NCBI RefSeq assembly: GCF_041537925.1
Contig: NZ_JBGOSH010000004.1
Coordinates: forward strand, 248,001-312,000
Direction of reading: 5' to 3'
Source of the DNA: Ruegeria_C sp041537925
GTDB lineage: Bacteria; Pseudomonadota; Alphaproteobacteria; Rhodobacterales; Rhodobacteraceae
DNA length: 64,000 bases
A program made the position numbers and the translations under genes. Each line of letters starts with the position of its first letter. The stretch's first letter is position 1. Below are positions 49,717 to 59,075 of this stretch, piece by piece. The notes beneath the pieces were generated by a model that worked only from the letters and a program-made list of their open reading frames with translations, had not been told where the DNA came from and did not search any database.

Positions 49717-50922
49717 CTATTGTTTCACAGTGTGCGAACTCCAGAGCCGCCTTGCGGCAAGCAGGCTGAGCCCGCAAATGGCGCCAAGCGCAAAAAAACT
49801 CGGGGCAGGGCCAAATCGGGCCAGCAACCAGCCGGTCAGCGGATATGCCAGCAACCAGCAGGCATGCGACAGGGTGAACTGGGCGGCAAACAGCGCCGGG
49901 CGGTCCTCGGGTGGGGCAGAGCGGCGCAACAGGCGGCCCACCGGTGTCATCACCCCCGAATAGCCAATCCCGATCACGAACCACCCGGCAAGCAGACTAC
50001 CCGCCGTCAGCCCGGTCCATGCCGCGATGAACCCCAACCCGAAGCAGGTTGCGACCGCAAGTAGCGTGCTGGCCATCATGACCTTTCGGTCGGGGCGTTG
50101 CTCCAATACGTGCGGCAGCGCTAGGGCCGCCGCCATTGACCCTGCGCCGAAACTGCCCAGCGCCAGCGCCACCATCGTCTCGCCCAGACCCAACGTGCTT
50201 CGGATCAGGACCACGGTGTTGACCAGAACCATGCCGCTCACCATCGCCGCCGAAAGGCTCAGCGCCAGCAGCCCGCGCAGGCGCGGCAGGCTCAGGTAGA
50301 GGCGGATGCCGCGCGTGGTGCGGTCCCAGATGCCCCGCCGGATGGTCGGTTTCGGCGAGGGCAGGACCAGTGCCCCGATCAGCAGTGCCGAGGCAATGAA
50401 GCCGATCGCGGTGCCCCAGAACAACGTGTCGAATCTGACCAGCACCAGCAAAGCGGCGGCCAGAACCGGGCTTGCGAGGTTTTCCAGATCATAGGCCAGC
50501 CGCGAAAGCGACAGCGCGTTGGTATAGTCGCGCTCATCGGGCAATACGTCCGGGATTGTGGCCTGAAATGCAGGCGTAAACCCCGCCGAGGCGGCCTGAA
50601 GCACGAAGATCAGCACATAAATCTGCCAAATCGCATCGACAAAAGGCAAACACAGCGCCGCCGCCGCCCGCACCAGATCCAGGGCAATCAGCATTCTGCG
50701 GCGATCCAGCTGCTCGGCAAAGGCGGCCGCAACCGGTGCCAGCCCCACATAGGCCAGCATCTTGATGGTCAGTGCCGTGCCCAGCACAATGCCCGCCTGC
50801 GCCCCGGCCAGATCGAAGGCCAGAAGGCTCAGCGCAACGGTGGCAAGACCAGTGCCCAGCAACGCAACCACCTGCGCGGCAAAGAGATTTCGGTAGGTCC
50901 TGTGGCGCAGAACGCTCAGCAT
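49717..50922 (-). CDS. MFS transporter, 12 helices
   Basis: A 401-residue inner-membrane transporter of the major facilitator superfamily. It begins LRHRTYRNLFAAQVVALLGTGLATVALSLLAFDL, and the loop after helix 2 has AEQLDRRRMLIALD, a degenerate motif A. This resembles exporters of the enterobactin/drug (MFS_3) group. I start it at MLSVLRHRT (50922). The 27 codons upstream would be an unlikely cytoplasmic extension. It converges on mtlK with a 25-base gap. The substrate is unknown. Confidence 0.87.
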   Translation of the reverse strand: MLSVLRHRTYRNLFAAQVVALLGTGLATVALSLLAFDLAGAQAGIVLGTALTIKMLAYVGLAPVAAAFAEQLDRRRMLIALDLVRAAAALCLPFVDAIWQIYVLIFVLQAASAGFTPAFQATIPDVLPDERDYTNALSLSRLAYDLENLASPVLAAALLVLVRFDTLFWGTAIGFIASALLIGALVLPSPKPTIRRGIWDRTTRGIRLYLSLPRLRGLLALSLSAAMVSGMVLVNTVVLIRSTLGLGETMVALALGSFGAGSMAAALALPHVLEQRPDRKVMMASTLLAVATCFGLGFIAAWTGLTAGSLLAGWFVIGIGYSGVMTPVGRLLRRSAPPEDRPALFAAQFTLSHACWLLAYPLTGWLLARFGPAPSFFALGAICGLSLLAARRLWSSHTVKQ

Positions 50923-51103
50923 CTCAGGGCACCAGGTTGGGCGAAATCCATTGGAAAAAGTTCGATCATGGCGCAGCCTTATCCGGCCCGGTGCATATGT
51001 CAAACGGCGGCGGCTCTGCGTGGCAGGACCCTTGGCTCAAATCACGGACACAATGGCGCGATCCGGTATTTTCGCTGCGGATCGGGCTCACTATGTCGCT
51101 GAT

Positions 51104-51451
51104 ATGCAGACGGATTATCAAATCGAATGGGAAGGGCCACCCTCGCATGATCACGAAGGCCTTGTACGCGAAACGGCGGTGCGGCAGGCGCAATTGATCG
51201 GCGATCCCAACTATCCGCGCGGATGCAATTACCTGCGTGTCCCGTTGATGGCAAAGGACTTCGATGGGCCGGGCATTGACTGTCATTGGGATGCGGACCG
51301 CCATGTTTTGATCTGCTACATGGATATTGAAGACGGTCCGTTGCCCGACGAATTGAATGCCTTGCCAACGCTTTATGATACGTCTCCGGACCTGCTGGAT
51401 GAGCCGACGGTCGTCTCTGCCAATCCACGCGGTCGCAAGCGCAGACATTGA
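51104..51451 (+). CDS. Small conserved hypothetical protein
   Basis: A 115-residue acidic protein I do not recognise, with no signal peptide or membrane helix. It holds DYQIEWEGPPSHDHEG, YPRGCNYLRVPL and IDCHWDADRHVLICYMDIEDGPLP, then a basic GRKRRH end. The start is uncertain: ATG 51104 and ATG 51053 are both in frame and neither has a good ribosome site. I prefer the shorter form because the longer one adds residues without pattern. It is divergent from the MFS gene and convergent with the LOG gene. Confidence 0.5.
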   Translation: MQTDYQIEWEGPPSHDHEGLVRETAVRQAQLIGDPNYPRGCNYLRVPLMAKDFDGPGIDCHWDADRHVLICYMDIEDGPLPDELNALPTLYDTSPDLLDEPTVVSANPRGRKRRH

Positions 51452-51491
51452 CACGCATGTTTCACTCCGGATCGGGTTGCAGAAATCTCAC

Positions 51492-52043
51492 TCAGCCAAA
51501 GGTCTGCCGCAATGCAGCTATCGCCTCTTCCGGCGACGACACCCAGGTCATAAACGCGCCGAGTGACGGGTCGGCAAACCCCTGATCGATCGTGCGCTCG
51601 ACCAGCACGCGCAGCATGTCCCAGTAACCCTCGACATTCATCACCAGGATTGGCTTGTCATGCAGCCCCAGTTGCCGCCATGTCAGCGCCTCGAACAGCT
51701 CGTCCAGTGATCCTGGTCCACCTGGAAGCACCACAACCGCTTCGGCGTTCATGATCATCACCTTCTTGCGCTCATGCATGGTTTCGGTGACCACATAGGT
51801 GGTCAGGTCAGACTTGCCGACCTCGCGCCGCACCAAATGCTCGGGGATGACGCCGAACGTGTCGCCACCCGCAGTCTGCGCGGCACGCGCGACCTCTCCC
51901 ATCAGGCCCACATCACCGGCGCCATAGACCAGCCGCCAGCCCTCATGCGCAAGCATTGTGCCGAAGCTGCGGGCAGCTTGCGTATAGGCAGGCATTGCTC
52001 CGGACCGTGATCCGCAATACACACAGACGGATTTATTGTTCAT
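51492..52043 (-). CDS. LOG-family protein (nucleoside 5'-monophosphate phosphoribohydrolase)
   Basis: A 183-residue Rossmann-like enzyme. The N-terminus SVCVYCGSRSGAMPAY is typical of the LOG family. The catalytic stretch is VVVLPGGPGSLDELFEALTW, a variant of PGGxGTxxE with Ser for Thr and an added proline-glycine register. MHERKKVMI also fits. Such enzymes release ribose 5-phosphate from AMP or cytokinin nucleotides, and the bacterial role is mostly housekeeping. Start at 52043 behind GAAAGG. It is divergent from the LysM gene. Confidence 0.9.
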   Translation of the reverse strand: MNNKSVCVYCGSRSGAMPAYTQAARSFGTMLAHEGWRLVYGAGDVGLMGEVARAAQTAGGDTFGVIPEHLVRREVGKSDLTTYVVTETMHERKKVMIMNAEAVVVLPGGPGSLDELFEALTWRQLGLHDKPILVMNVEGYWDMLRVLVERTIDQGFADPSLGAFMTWVSSPEEAIAALRQTFG

Positions 52044-52172
52044 GGTCGGGCCTTTCGCTGGCAGAATGAGAGGATACTGCCTGATAACGGGCCGCGAAGG
52101 CGGGCTCAATATCAGGCGCGTAATTCCTGTCTGCAGCGACAGGAGCCGGGTGGCAACGACGGAAGGACCGAC

Positions 52173-53687
52173 ATGGCCGAGAACGCTGGTGGCGCGGGAT
52201 TAGGCAAAACGACGTGGATCGTCATCGGGGGGTGCGTTGCCGTCGCAGGGGCTGCGGTGATCTATTTTCTGTCGCAGCCCGACCCGACCACGCCGGTTCC
52301 CGAGACTGCCTCGGAATCTGCAGATGTGGTGGCGCCCGAAACCGCGCCGGAAGAGGCGCCTGAATCGGCGCCGACGGAGGCCGCGACATCGCAACCAACC
52401 GCGGCTGAAACCGCTGAAAGCTCTGAGGCGGCCGAGACGCCCGATATCGAGACGCCCGAACCAGAACAGCCCGCCGTCACTGACGATCCGCTGCCCGATG
52501 AAAGCGAGGCAAAGGGCGAGAGCGACGAACAAGCTCAGGCAAGCACCGATCCGCAGACCGATGAACAACCTGTCGCAGAACCGCAGAACCCCGCCTCGGC
52601 CAGCCCTGTCGAATCCGAGGACCCGGCCGATCTGGCAGCCCCCGAGCTTGATCTGATCCGGGTCGCCCCGGATGGGGCGACCATTCTGGCCGGACGTGGG
52701 ACACCCGGCAGCAAGGTGCGGGTACTGGTGGACGGGGACGAGGTACATGCGTTCGAGGTCGACCAGAGCGGACAGTTTGCGGCCTTCTTCCCGATTGCCC
52801 CGGGTAACGCGCCCCGGACCCTGACCTTGCGGACAGAACAGGGCGATCAAAGTATCCTGTCGGACGATTTCCTGATCGCAGCGTCACCGGAGGCGGAGCC
52901 CGAGCAGGTGGCCGACGCCGACCTGCCCCCTGTATCAGACGCCGAAGGCGAAACCGCCACGCCGCCCGCCCAGACCACAGAGACCGCAGATGCGCAGTCA
53001 GATGCCATCGAGAGTGCCGATGCCGCACCCGCGAGCGAGGCTCGGACAACACCACAGGAACCCGACCCCGAGGCGGAGACCATCAGCAACGAGATTGTTT
53101 CGGCCGAGGCGTCGCCCGACGCTCCTGCGGACAAGCCAGCGGACGCGCCTGCCATCCTGCGCTCGAGCGAAGAAGGTGTCGAACTGGTGCAGTCTCCGCA
53201 GGAACAAGGCGCCGCGGCACCGGGCCTGCAGCTGGACACGATCGGTTATACCGATCAGGGTCAGGTCGAACTGACCGGCCGCGCCGCGCCCGGCACAACG
53301 GTGCGCGCCTATCTGAACAATCGCGCGCTGCGTGACCTGAGCGTTGGTGAGGATGGCCGCTGGCGCGGCGAGATCGCCGGGATCGATCCCGGCACCTACA
53401 CGCTGCGCCTCGATGCGCTGGACGCCGACGGCAAGGTGATCGACCGGGTGGAAACTCCGTTCCGCCGGGAAGCGCCTGAACTTCTGGTCGCCTCGGACGC
53501 TGACGTCGCCACCCAGACCGCAACCATACGCGCAATCACTGTGCAGCAGGGCGACACGCTGTGGGCGATATCGCGCGATCGCTATGGCGACGGGGTGTTC
53601 TATGTGAAAGTGTTCGACGCGAACCGGGACAGCATCCGGAACCCGGATCTGATCTATCCGGGGCAAATCTTCAACCTGCCGGAGTGA
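52173..53687 (+). CDS. LysM-domain envelope protein with acidic low-complexity regions
   Basis: A 504-residue protein with an uncleaved N-terminal helix at about 13-33 (WIVIGGCVAVAGAAVIYFL), so it is anchored in the inner membrane. Two A/E/P/T-rich stretches (35-160 and 235-335) surround a beta-rich Ig-like module at about 163-232, and a second such module covers 350-440. A LysM domain closes it (ITVQQGDTLWAISRDRYGDG to PGQIFNLPE), which should bind peptidoglycan. It is a common roseobacter architecture with unknown role in envelope organisation. The next gene starts 24 bases downstream. Confidence 0.87.
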   Translation: MAENAGGAGLGKTTWIVIGGCVAVAGAAVIYFLSQPDPTTPVPETASESADVVAPETAPEEAPESAPTEAATSQPTAAETAESSEAAETPDIETPEPEQPAVTDDPLPDESEAKGESDEQAQASTDPQTDEQPVAEPQNPASASPVESEDPADLAAPELDLIRVAPDGATILAGRGTPGSKVRVLVDGDEVHAFEVDQSGQFAAFFPIAPGNAPRTLTLRTEQGDQSILSDDFLIAASPEAEPEQVADADLPPVSDAEGETATPPAQTTETADAQSDAIESADAAPASEARTTPQEPDPEAETISNEIVSAEASPDAPADKPADAPAILRSSEEGVELVQSPQEQGAAAPGLQLDTIGYTDQGQVELTGRAAPGTTVRAYLNNRALRDLSVGEDGRWRGEIAGIDPGTYTLRLDALDADGKVIDRVETPFRREAPELLVASDADVATQTATIRAITVQQGDTLWAISRDRYGDGVFYVKVFDANRDSIRNPDLIYPGQIFNLPE

Positions 53688-53711
53688 TCTCTGGTCCCAG
53701 CAGAGCCAGCC

Positions 53712-55538
53712 ATGAAGCCAGCAAGCGCGACCCAAACCAAACGGGACCTCTCGGATTCTGAACGCCGCTCGGGCTGGCGCACGATCCGCAAGGTAACGCC
53801 CTATCTCTGGCCCGAAGACGAGTCTTGGGTCAAACGCAGGGTGGTCTGGGCCATGGCGGCGCTGGTTGTTGCCAAGCTGATCGCGGTTTACACGCCGATC
53901 CTTTATCGCAACGCGGTGGACACGCTGGCGGGTGATACACAATCGCAACTGCTGCTGGGCGCGGTTGGACTGACCATAGCCTATGGCGTGGCGCGGATGA
54001 TGACCGTTGGGTTTCAGCAATTGCGCGATGCGCTCTTTGCGCCGGTGGGCCAGCGCGCGCTGCGGGCGCTGGCACTGGAGACGTTCCAGCACATCCACCG
54101 TCTGTCGATGCGCTATCACATCACCCGCAAGACCGGCGGGCTCAGCCGGATCATCGAACGTGGGGTCAAGGGCGTGGACTTTCTGCTGCGCTTTCTTCTG
54201 TTTTCCATCGGCCCGTTGATTCTGGAACTGCTGCTGGTCGCCATCGTACTGATGGTGCTCTTTGACGTGTGGTACTTGGTCGTCGTTGCCGTCACCATCG
54301 GGCTTTACATCTGGTTCACCTTTGCGGTCACCGAATGGCGGGTGAAGCTGCGCCGGGAAATGAACGAGCAGGACACCGAGGCCAATCAGCGGGCCATCGA
54401 CAGCCTGCTGAATTTCGAAACCGTCAAGTATTTCAGCGCCGAGGAACGCGAAGCGCTGCGCTATGACCAGTCGATGGGGGCCTATGCGCAAGCGGCACTT
54501 AAGACAGCCTATTCACTGGCCTTCCTCAATTTCGGCCAATCCTTCCTGATCACCTGCGGGCTGGTGGGTGTGATGGTTATGGCAGCGCTTGGGGTGCAGA
54601 GCGGGCAATTGACCGTGGGCGATTTCGTCATGGTCAACGCCTACATGATCCAGATCACCGTGCCGCTCAATTTCCTCGGCACGGTCTACCGTGAGATCCG
54701 CCAATCGTTGGTCGATATGGGCGAGATGTTCGACCTGCTGGAACAACCTGCCGAGGTCAGCGACAAGCCCGGTGCACCCGCGCTCGCAGTGAATGGCGGA
54801 GAGATCACGCTGGAGGATGTGCATTTCGGCTACGATGCCGACCGCGAGATCCTCAAAGGCGTCTCGCTTGCAGTGCGCGCCGGGCAGACCGTTGCCATTG
54901 TCGGCGCCACCGGGTCGGGCAAATCGACCATCGGGCGGCTCCTGTTCCGGTTCTATGACGTGACCGGCGGTGCGCTGAAGATCGACGGGCAGGATGTGCG
55001 CGACGTGACACAGCAAAGCCTGCACGAGAATATTGGCGTGGTGCCGCAGGATACCGTGCTCTTCAACGATACGATCCGCTACAACATCGCTTATGGACGC
55101 GCTGATGCCACCCAGGACGAGGTCGAGGACGCCGCGCGCGCGGCGCAAATCCATGACTTCATCGCGCAACTGCCCGAAGGGTATGAGACCAAGGTCGGCG
55201 AACGCGGGCTGAAACTGTCAGGCGGCGAGAAACAACGCGTGGGCATTGCCCGGACGCTGCTGAAAAATCCTCCCATTCTGCTGCTGGATGAAGCGACAAG
55301 CGCGCTCGACACCGAAACCGAGCAGGAGATCAAGGATGCGCTGGCCCGCGCCGGTGAGGGGCGTACAGTAATCACTATCGCGCATCGCCTCAGCACCATT
55401 GCCGAGGCCGACCGGATAGTGGTTCTGGATGCAGGGAAGATCGCCGAGCAGGGCACCCATGATGAACTGCTCGGTCGCGACGGGCGATACGCACAGCTTT
55501 GGTCGCGCCAGCAAAGGGACAGCGACGAGGCCGCCTGA
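53712..55538 (+). CDS. Atm1/HMT1-type ABC exporter (fused membrane and ATPase domains)
   Basis: A 608-residue half-transporter that acts as a homodimer. A six-helix domain covers about 40-330, with FQHIHRLSMRYHITRKTGGLSRIIERG, a stretch highly typical of the Atm1/ABCB7 group. The ATPase has Walker A GATGSGKST, the signature LSGGEKQR, Walker B LLLDEATSALD and the H-loop TIAHRLST. Bacterial Atm1 exports glutathione-bound metals or persulfides. It follows the LysM gene closely and may share its transcript. Confidence 0.93.
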   Translation: MKPASATQTKRDLSDSERRSGWRTIRKVTPYLWPEDESWVKRRVVWAMAALVVAKLIAVYTPILYRNAVDTLAGDTQSQLLLGAVGLTIAYGVARMMTVGFQQLRDALFAPVGQRALRALALETFQHIHRLSMRYHITRKTGGLSRIIERGVKGVDFLLRFLLFSIGPLILELLLVAIVLMVLFDVWYLVVVAVTIGLYIWFTFAVTEWRVKLRREMNEQDTEANQRAIDSLLNFETVKYFSAEEREALRYDQSMGAYAQAALKTAYSLAFLNFGQSFLITCGLVGVMVMAALGVQSGQLTVGDFVMVNAYMIQITVPLNFLGTVYREIRQSLVDMGEMFDLLEQPAEVSDKPGAPALAVNGGEITLEDVHFGYDADREILKGVSLAVRAGQTVAIVGATGSGKSTIGRLLFRFYDVTGGALKIDGQDVRDVTQQSLHENIGVVPQDTVLFNDTIRYNIAYGRADATQDEVEDAARAAQIHDFIAQLPEGYETKVGERGLKLSGGEKQRVGIARTLLKNPPILLLDEATSALDTETEQEIKDALARAGEGRTVITIAHRLSTIAEADRIVVLDAGKIAEQGTHDELLGRDGRYAQLWSRQQRDSDEAA

Positions 55539-55674
55539 CATCGGCTGTGTGCCTGAGTTCCGGACGCATTGCGGCCATGCTCTGTTGGCGACAGGGCGGG
55601 GACAGTTTTGAGTGGCACCGTTTGCATGTTAAACTGGGCAAAGTTTCGTTTCGACAATTTGACGAGGTTCGATC

Positions 55675-56082
55675 ATGTTACCTGTTCTGCGGAAAATTCT
55701 GAGCGCAGCGGTGTTTGGCGCCGCGATGTCCTGTGCCACCGGAGCCCTCGCCGGTGATCCCATCATCGGCACATGGAAGACCGAGCCGGACCGTAAGGAC
55801 CTGATCTCACATATCCAGATCACGGCCTGCGGCGGTAAATTCTGCGGCAAGATCCTCAGCGCCTATGACAAATCCGGCAAGGAAGTTCAGACCAAGAACA
55901 TCGGCAAGAGATTGTTCTGGGACGTCGCCAGCGAGGGCGGCGGCAAATATGGCGGTGGTGAGTTCTGGGTGCCGCTGGTCAATGTCGAGGCGGTTCCCAC
56001 CATGGCGCTGGACGGCGATCAGCTAAAGGTCAAGGGATGCAGTCACCACATCTGCGGCCATCAGACCTGGACCCGGCTGTAA
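55675..56082 (+). CDS. DUF2147-family exported protein
   Basis: A 135-residue secreted protein. The signal peptide spans about 1-26 (ALA before GDPIIGTWKTE). The mature domain has the family features DPIIGTWKTE, HIQITACGGKFCGKIL and VKGCSHHICGHQTWTR. Two cysteine pairs could form disulfides. DUF2147 has a small beta-barrel fold of unknown role. GACGAGG lies seven bases before the ATG. It has its own 137-base upstream gap and no evident operon partner. Confidence 0.88.
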   Translation: MLPVLRKILSAAVFGAAMSCATGALAGDPIIGTWKTEPDRKDLISHIQITACGGKFCGKILSAYDKSGKEVQTKNIGKRLFWDVASEGGGKYGGGEFWVPLVNVEAVPTMALDGDQLKVKGCSHHICGHQTWTRL

Positions 56083-56188
56083 TTGGTCGGGGTGGCAGAG
56101 ACAGGCCAGCGAAAAATCCATAAAAAAGGGCCGCTTGGGTGCAACCCATAACCAAATTATTGGTGGATGTCGGCAATGCGGGTTGGTT

Positions 56189-56464
56189 TCAACTGATCGC
56201 CGCAGCACGTTCTTCGAATTTCCCGGCCGGTGTTTGGTATTGTAAAGTCTTGCGCGGTCGTTCGTTGAGTTGACGGGCGGTCGCGCTCAGTTTTGCTTGG
56301 GAATGCACAGATAGATCGGTTCCTCGCGGCAGATACTGTCTCAGCGCCCGGTTGGTACTCTCGTCAGATCCGCGCTGCCATCGTGAGTGTGGATCTCAGA
56401 AAAAGACATCAACATCGGTTGCAAGCGTCAATCGTGGATGATCCGCCAGTTCCTTGCTGCCGTT
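56189..56464 (-). pseudogene. IS30-family transposase, C-terminal remnant
   Basis: Translated from the minus strand, the frame reads NGSKELADHPRLTLATDVDVFF, a TGA, then DPHSRWQRGSDESTNRALRQ, PRGTDLSVHSQAKLSA and LNERPRKTLQYQTPAGKFEE. This is the end of the IS30 DDE domain, where the TGA (56396-56398) most likely replaces a cysteine codon. Everything before NGSK is lost. It ends with a normal stop at 56189-56191. It cannot make an active enzyme. Confidence 0.85.
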
Positions 56465-57008
56465 CCCGAGCAGCCAGTCGACATCCGGCAAGCTGCTCAG
56501 CAATGCCCGCGCGCCGATGTAATCGCTGACTTGTCCGGAGGTGACGAACAGGCTTATCGGGCGCCCTTGGCTGTCGCAGACAGCATGCAGTTTGGTGCCC
56601 ATGCCGCCTTTGTTGCGCTCTATCAGGCGTCCACGCCCCCTTTTTCGCCCATACTGGTCGCTGTGCGGTGAGCTTGCAGATAGGTGGTGTCCACTGACCG
56701 GCAGGGCATCACGCAGTGATGTCCCGAGAGGGGATCATCACAGTCTTCTCTTCGCGATGTTCCGCCGCCAAGCCAACCATCATTTGCGCGAAAATACCCT
56801 TGTCACTCCATCGCTTCCAGCGGTTGTACAGAGTCTTGTGCGCACCGTACTCGTTTGGATCATCCCGTCATCGTAACCCATTGCGATTGATGAAGATAAT
56901 GCCGCTCAATGCGCGCCTGTTATCGACCCGTGGTTTGCCATGGGACTTCGGAAAATAGGATTCCAAACGCGCCATCTGCGCATCGCTCAACCAGAATAGA
57001 TCAGACAT
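56465..57008 (-). pseudogene. IS5-family transposase, frameshifted N-terminal and middle remnant
   Basis: From ATG 57008 the frame reads MSDLFWLSDAQMARLE, then a stop within GLR(stop)RDDPNEYG where tryptophan is expected, and KTLYNRWKRWSDKGIFAQMM. A further insert of about 30 bases after EEKTVMI and frameshifts follow. The frame then resumes as KGGMGTKLHAVCDSQGRP and SDYIGARALLSSLPDVDWLLG. At this point the element is cut by IS30 sequence. Several independent lesions show it is long dead. Confidence 0.85.
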
Positions 57009-57105
57009 GTCCCCGCTCTGTTTTCCAGCGGTGAATCATGCCGAGCAGCTGAATTCAATGGGTCCTGACCCTCGATTGACTATCTCTTTTTCGAACCCAA
57101 AAAAC

Positions 57106-58287
57106 CTAAAACACGATACGTGTTCGCAAACCAATTAGTGCGACACTGGACTGCGTGGGATCTAACAGGGGATCTACTATATACTGCACCGATGGTGTGA
57201 TCTGTAGGCCGGGGGATACCGAAAACCGATAGAATGCTTCCAGCGTAAATTGGTCGCCGTCAATGCCGCGGGCGTTGGCCCAGTTCAGGCCCAGCCCGGC
57301 CAGATCAGTGTTGCGGCCATAGTAACCGACACCTGCTGAAACCGAACGTTCATAGAGCGCTGCCGTACCTTTGGATGCACCGGCTCGAAAGAAGGGCATC
57401 CATTGGTTGTCTACGAACCAAGCGGCTGAAAAAGCGGCTCCGTAGTCTTCGGGGCGACTGCCATCCTCGGCGGCATCCGCGTGCCAAATGGTCAGATGGA
57501 TGTTGTCAAAGTAGATGCGGTCAAAGCCGGATGTGTACCCGAGCTCAAGCGACTTAAACAAGTTGCCGTCGCTGAACACGTCGAAACTCGGGTCTGAAGG
57601 GTCAGCATTGGCATCAGCCACGCTGGCCACGGCGTATAGGTTGCTGCCAAGTTTGAGTCCTCCCGCGATCCCCAAACCCTGGTTTGGAGCATTGATCGTC
57701 GGGTTGGTGTTGAAGGCAAGGTTCTGAAATCCACTATAGGGACTGACCAGCCCGTAGACGTCGACGAAATCGGTCACGTCAATTTGACCAACTTGCAGCG
57801 TCCATCCTCCGTCCTCTGACCTTTGCGTCCAGAACAGGTTGGTCAGCAACAAACCGGTGTCGTTGAAGGCCGTTCCAGTAATCGATAGTGCCCCGCCATC
57901 CAGTCCAAGAAACTGCGGTGCGACATCTGTATAGCTATGGCGGTTTTCGATTTTGAAGGTCAGAGATCCACGCTCAGCCGCTTGCCAAGTACCGTAGAAA
58001 CGAGCGATGCCGCTGGCGGCCTCTCCGGTGCCCAGATCAGCGTTTGAAGCCTGGCCCAAGGCCAAGTAATCAACATTGAAACGAAATCCATTTTCGGCCA
58101 GCTGGTTTTTCCATCTGAACCAACGCGGGGTGACGTTTTGCGGGAAATCCGAGCGGTACTGCGGGTCTGACAGGCCATCACCCGGCTCAAGCTCAGACTC
58201 AACAGAAGACGGCCCGGACAAGCCTTGCGCCACGGCACTGCATGCCCAAGCAAGTGACAGAAGGGCGGCAATCAGTGGTCGAATCAT
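57106..58287 (-). CDS. OprB-family carbohydrate-selective porin
   Basis: A 393-residue outer-membrane protein. The signal peptide is about 1-20 (AVA before QGLSG). Many amphipathic strands follow, and the chain ends in GLRTRIVF, with C-terminal Phe as required for outer-membrane assembly. Features such as WQAAERGSLTFKIENRHSY, TNLFWTQR and YYGRNTDLAGLGLNWA are OprB-like. The ATG overlaps the DUF3299 stop by four bases. It would admit small uncharged solutes. Codon use is less GC-rich than in the core genes, and the IS scar lies directly downstream. Confidence 0.85.
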   Translation of the reverse strand: MIRPLIAALLSLAWACSAVAQGLSGPSSVESELEPGDGLSDPQYRSDFPQNVTPRWFRWKNQLAENGFRFNVDYLALGQASNADLGTGEAASGIARFYGTWQAAERGSLTFKIENRHSYTDVAPQFLGLDGGALSITGTAFNDTGLLLTNLFWTQRSEDGGWTLQVGQIDVTDFVDVYGLVSPYSGFQNLAFNTNPTINAPNQGLGIAGGLKLGSNLYAVASVADANADPSDPSFDVFSDGNLFKSLELGYTSGFDRIYFDNIHLTIWHADAAEDGSRPEDYGAAFSAAWFVDNQWMPFFRAGASKGTAALYERSVSAGVGYYGRNTDLAGLGLNWANARGIDGDQFTLEAFYRFSVSPGLQITPSVQYIVDPLLDPTQSSVALIGLRTRIVF

Positions 58288-59048
58288 TCTGAAACCTTAA
58301 CCCCACCGGTCTTGCGATTATCTGCTGCGCGGATGTGATCGGCGAAGCTTCGCGTCCACTCCAACCGCTCGCCCTGCGTTTCCAGTGTTTCGACATTGTC
58401 GGCATCCAGTTGGAAAGTTGCGCGCATGGGCATAGCTCCATCCACCACCATCATGTTTTGATCCGACGGATCGATAGTCAGCGTCCCGGTTATTCGCACT
58501 GGTTCGTGGAAATAGCTGGGCGTCCAGTCCCCGTTCAGCCGCACTCGGATCATTTGATTTGGTGGCGGCGGTGGCATGTGACTGCACATCCCACGTTTGG
58601 GCACCAAATACGCTACTTGCTGACCATCAGCATCCGGCGGCGCCGGAATTGCAAACCCCGCCAGCGTAATGGTTTGACCCTCGAATTGCGGGTTGCCGGC
58701 TGTGCCTGCCCTTTTACGACGTTCGGTGACAACCTGACGCTGGTCCAGCAACCAGTCGACATCAATGCTATCTGCCGCCAAGGCGTCTTCGGTCACTGTC
58801 AGGAGCTCTTGCCATTTTTGCCGTTCTTCAGCGCTGCCCACATCTTGCTGCAACCTGAGTCGCAAGCGCACAACAATGAGCACATCTTCCAACTGTTCAG
58901 GACCTAGATCACGGTATGGGTCTTCAAAGACCTGCGCGGACGGGTCCGGCAGATCAGACCAGTCAAGCGCAGTGCCCGACGCCGCAAAGGCAGAGTGACC
59001 GAGCAAAGCCAGTGCTGCGATAACTGCGAAAAGGAAGCATTGGGGCAT
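58284..59048 (-). CDS. DUF3299-containing exported protein
   Basis: A 254-residue secreted protein. The signal peptide ends near residue 22 (AFA before ASGT). The DUF3299 domain lies in the C-terminal half. It contains TITLAGFAIPAPPDADGQQV and the striking KRGMCSHMPPPPPNQMIRV, whose Cys, His and proline run recall a metal or redox site, followed by VRITGTLTID. Start at MPQCFLF (59048), with GGTGGAG seven bases before; a start six codons upstream is also open. It lies 27 bases after the amidohydrolase and overlaps the porin. The function of the family is unknown to me. Confidence 0.8.
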   Translation of the reverse strand: MPQCFLFAVIAALALLGHSAFAASGTALDWSDLPDPSAQVFEDPYRDLGPEQLEDVLIVVRLRLRLQQDVGSAEERQKWQELLTVTEDALAADSIDVDWLLDQRQVVTERRKRAGTAGNPQFEGQTITLAGFAIPAPPDADGQQVAYLVPKRGMCSHMPPPPPNQMIRVRLNGDWTPSYFHEPVRITGTLTIDPSDQNMMVVDGAMPMRATFQLDADNVETLETQGERLEWTRSFADHIRAADNRKTGGVKVSE

Positions 59049-59075
59049 GACTACGCTCCACCACACCTGTCTGAA

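Larger units (their letters stand above)
56189..57074 (-). mobile_element. Composite scar of two decayed insertion sequences (IS30- and IS5-family)
   Basis: The region contains no intact gene. On the minus strand it begins near 57072 with an end-like GGGTCAGGACCC, runs through a damaged IS5-family transposase and switches at about 56465 to the C-terminal part of an IS30-family transposase that ends at 56189. Neither element has both ends. The plus-strand frames here are meaningless. The scar separates the DUF2147 gene from a lower-GC cluster of exported proteins. Confidence 0.8.

Noticed and set aside
56293..56958. Several plus-strand frames in the IS region
   Set aside because: They are antisense to recognisable transposase sequence on the minus strand and have no family resemblance.
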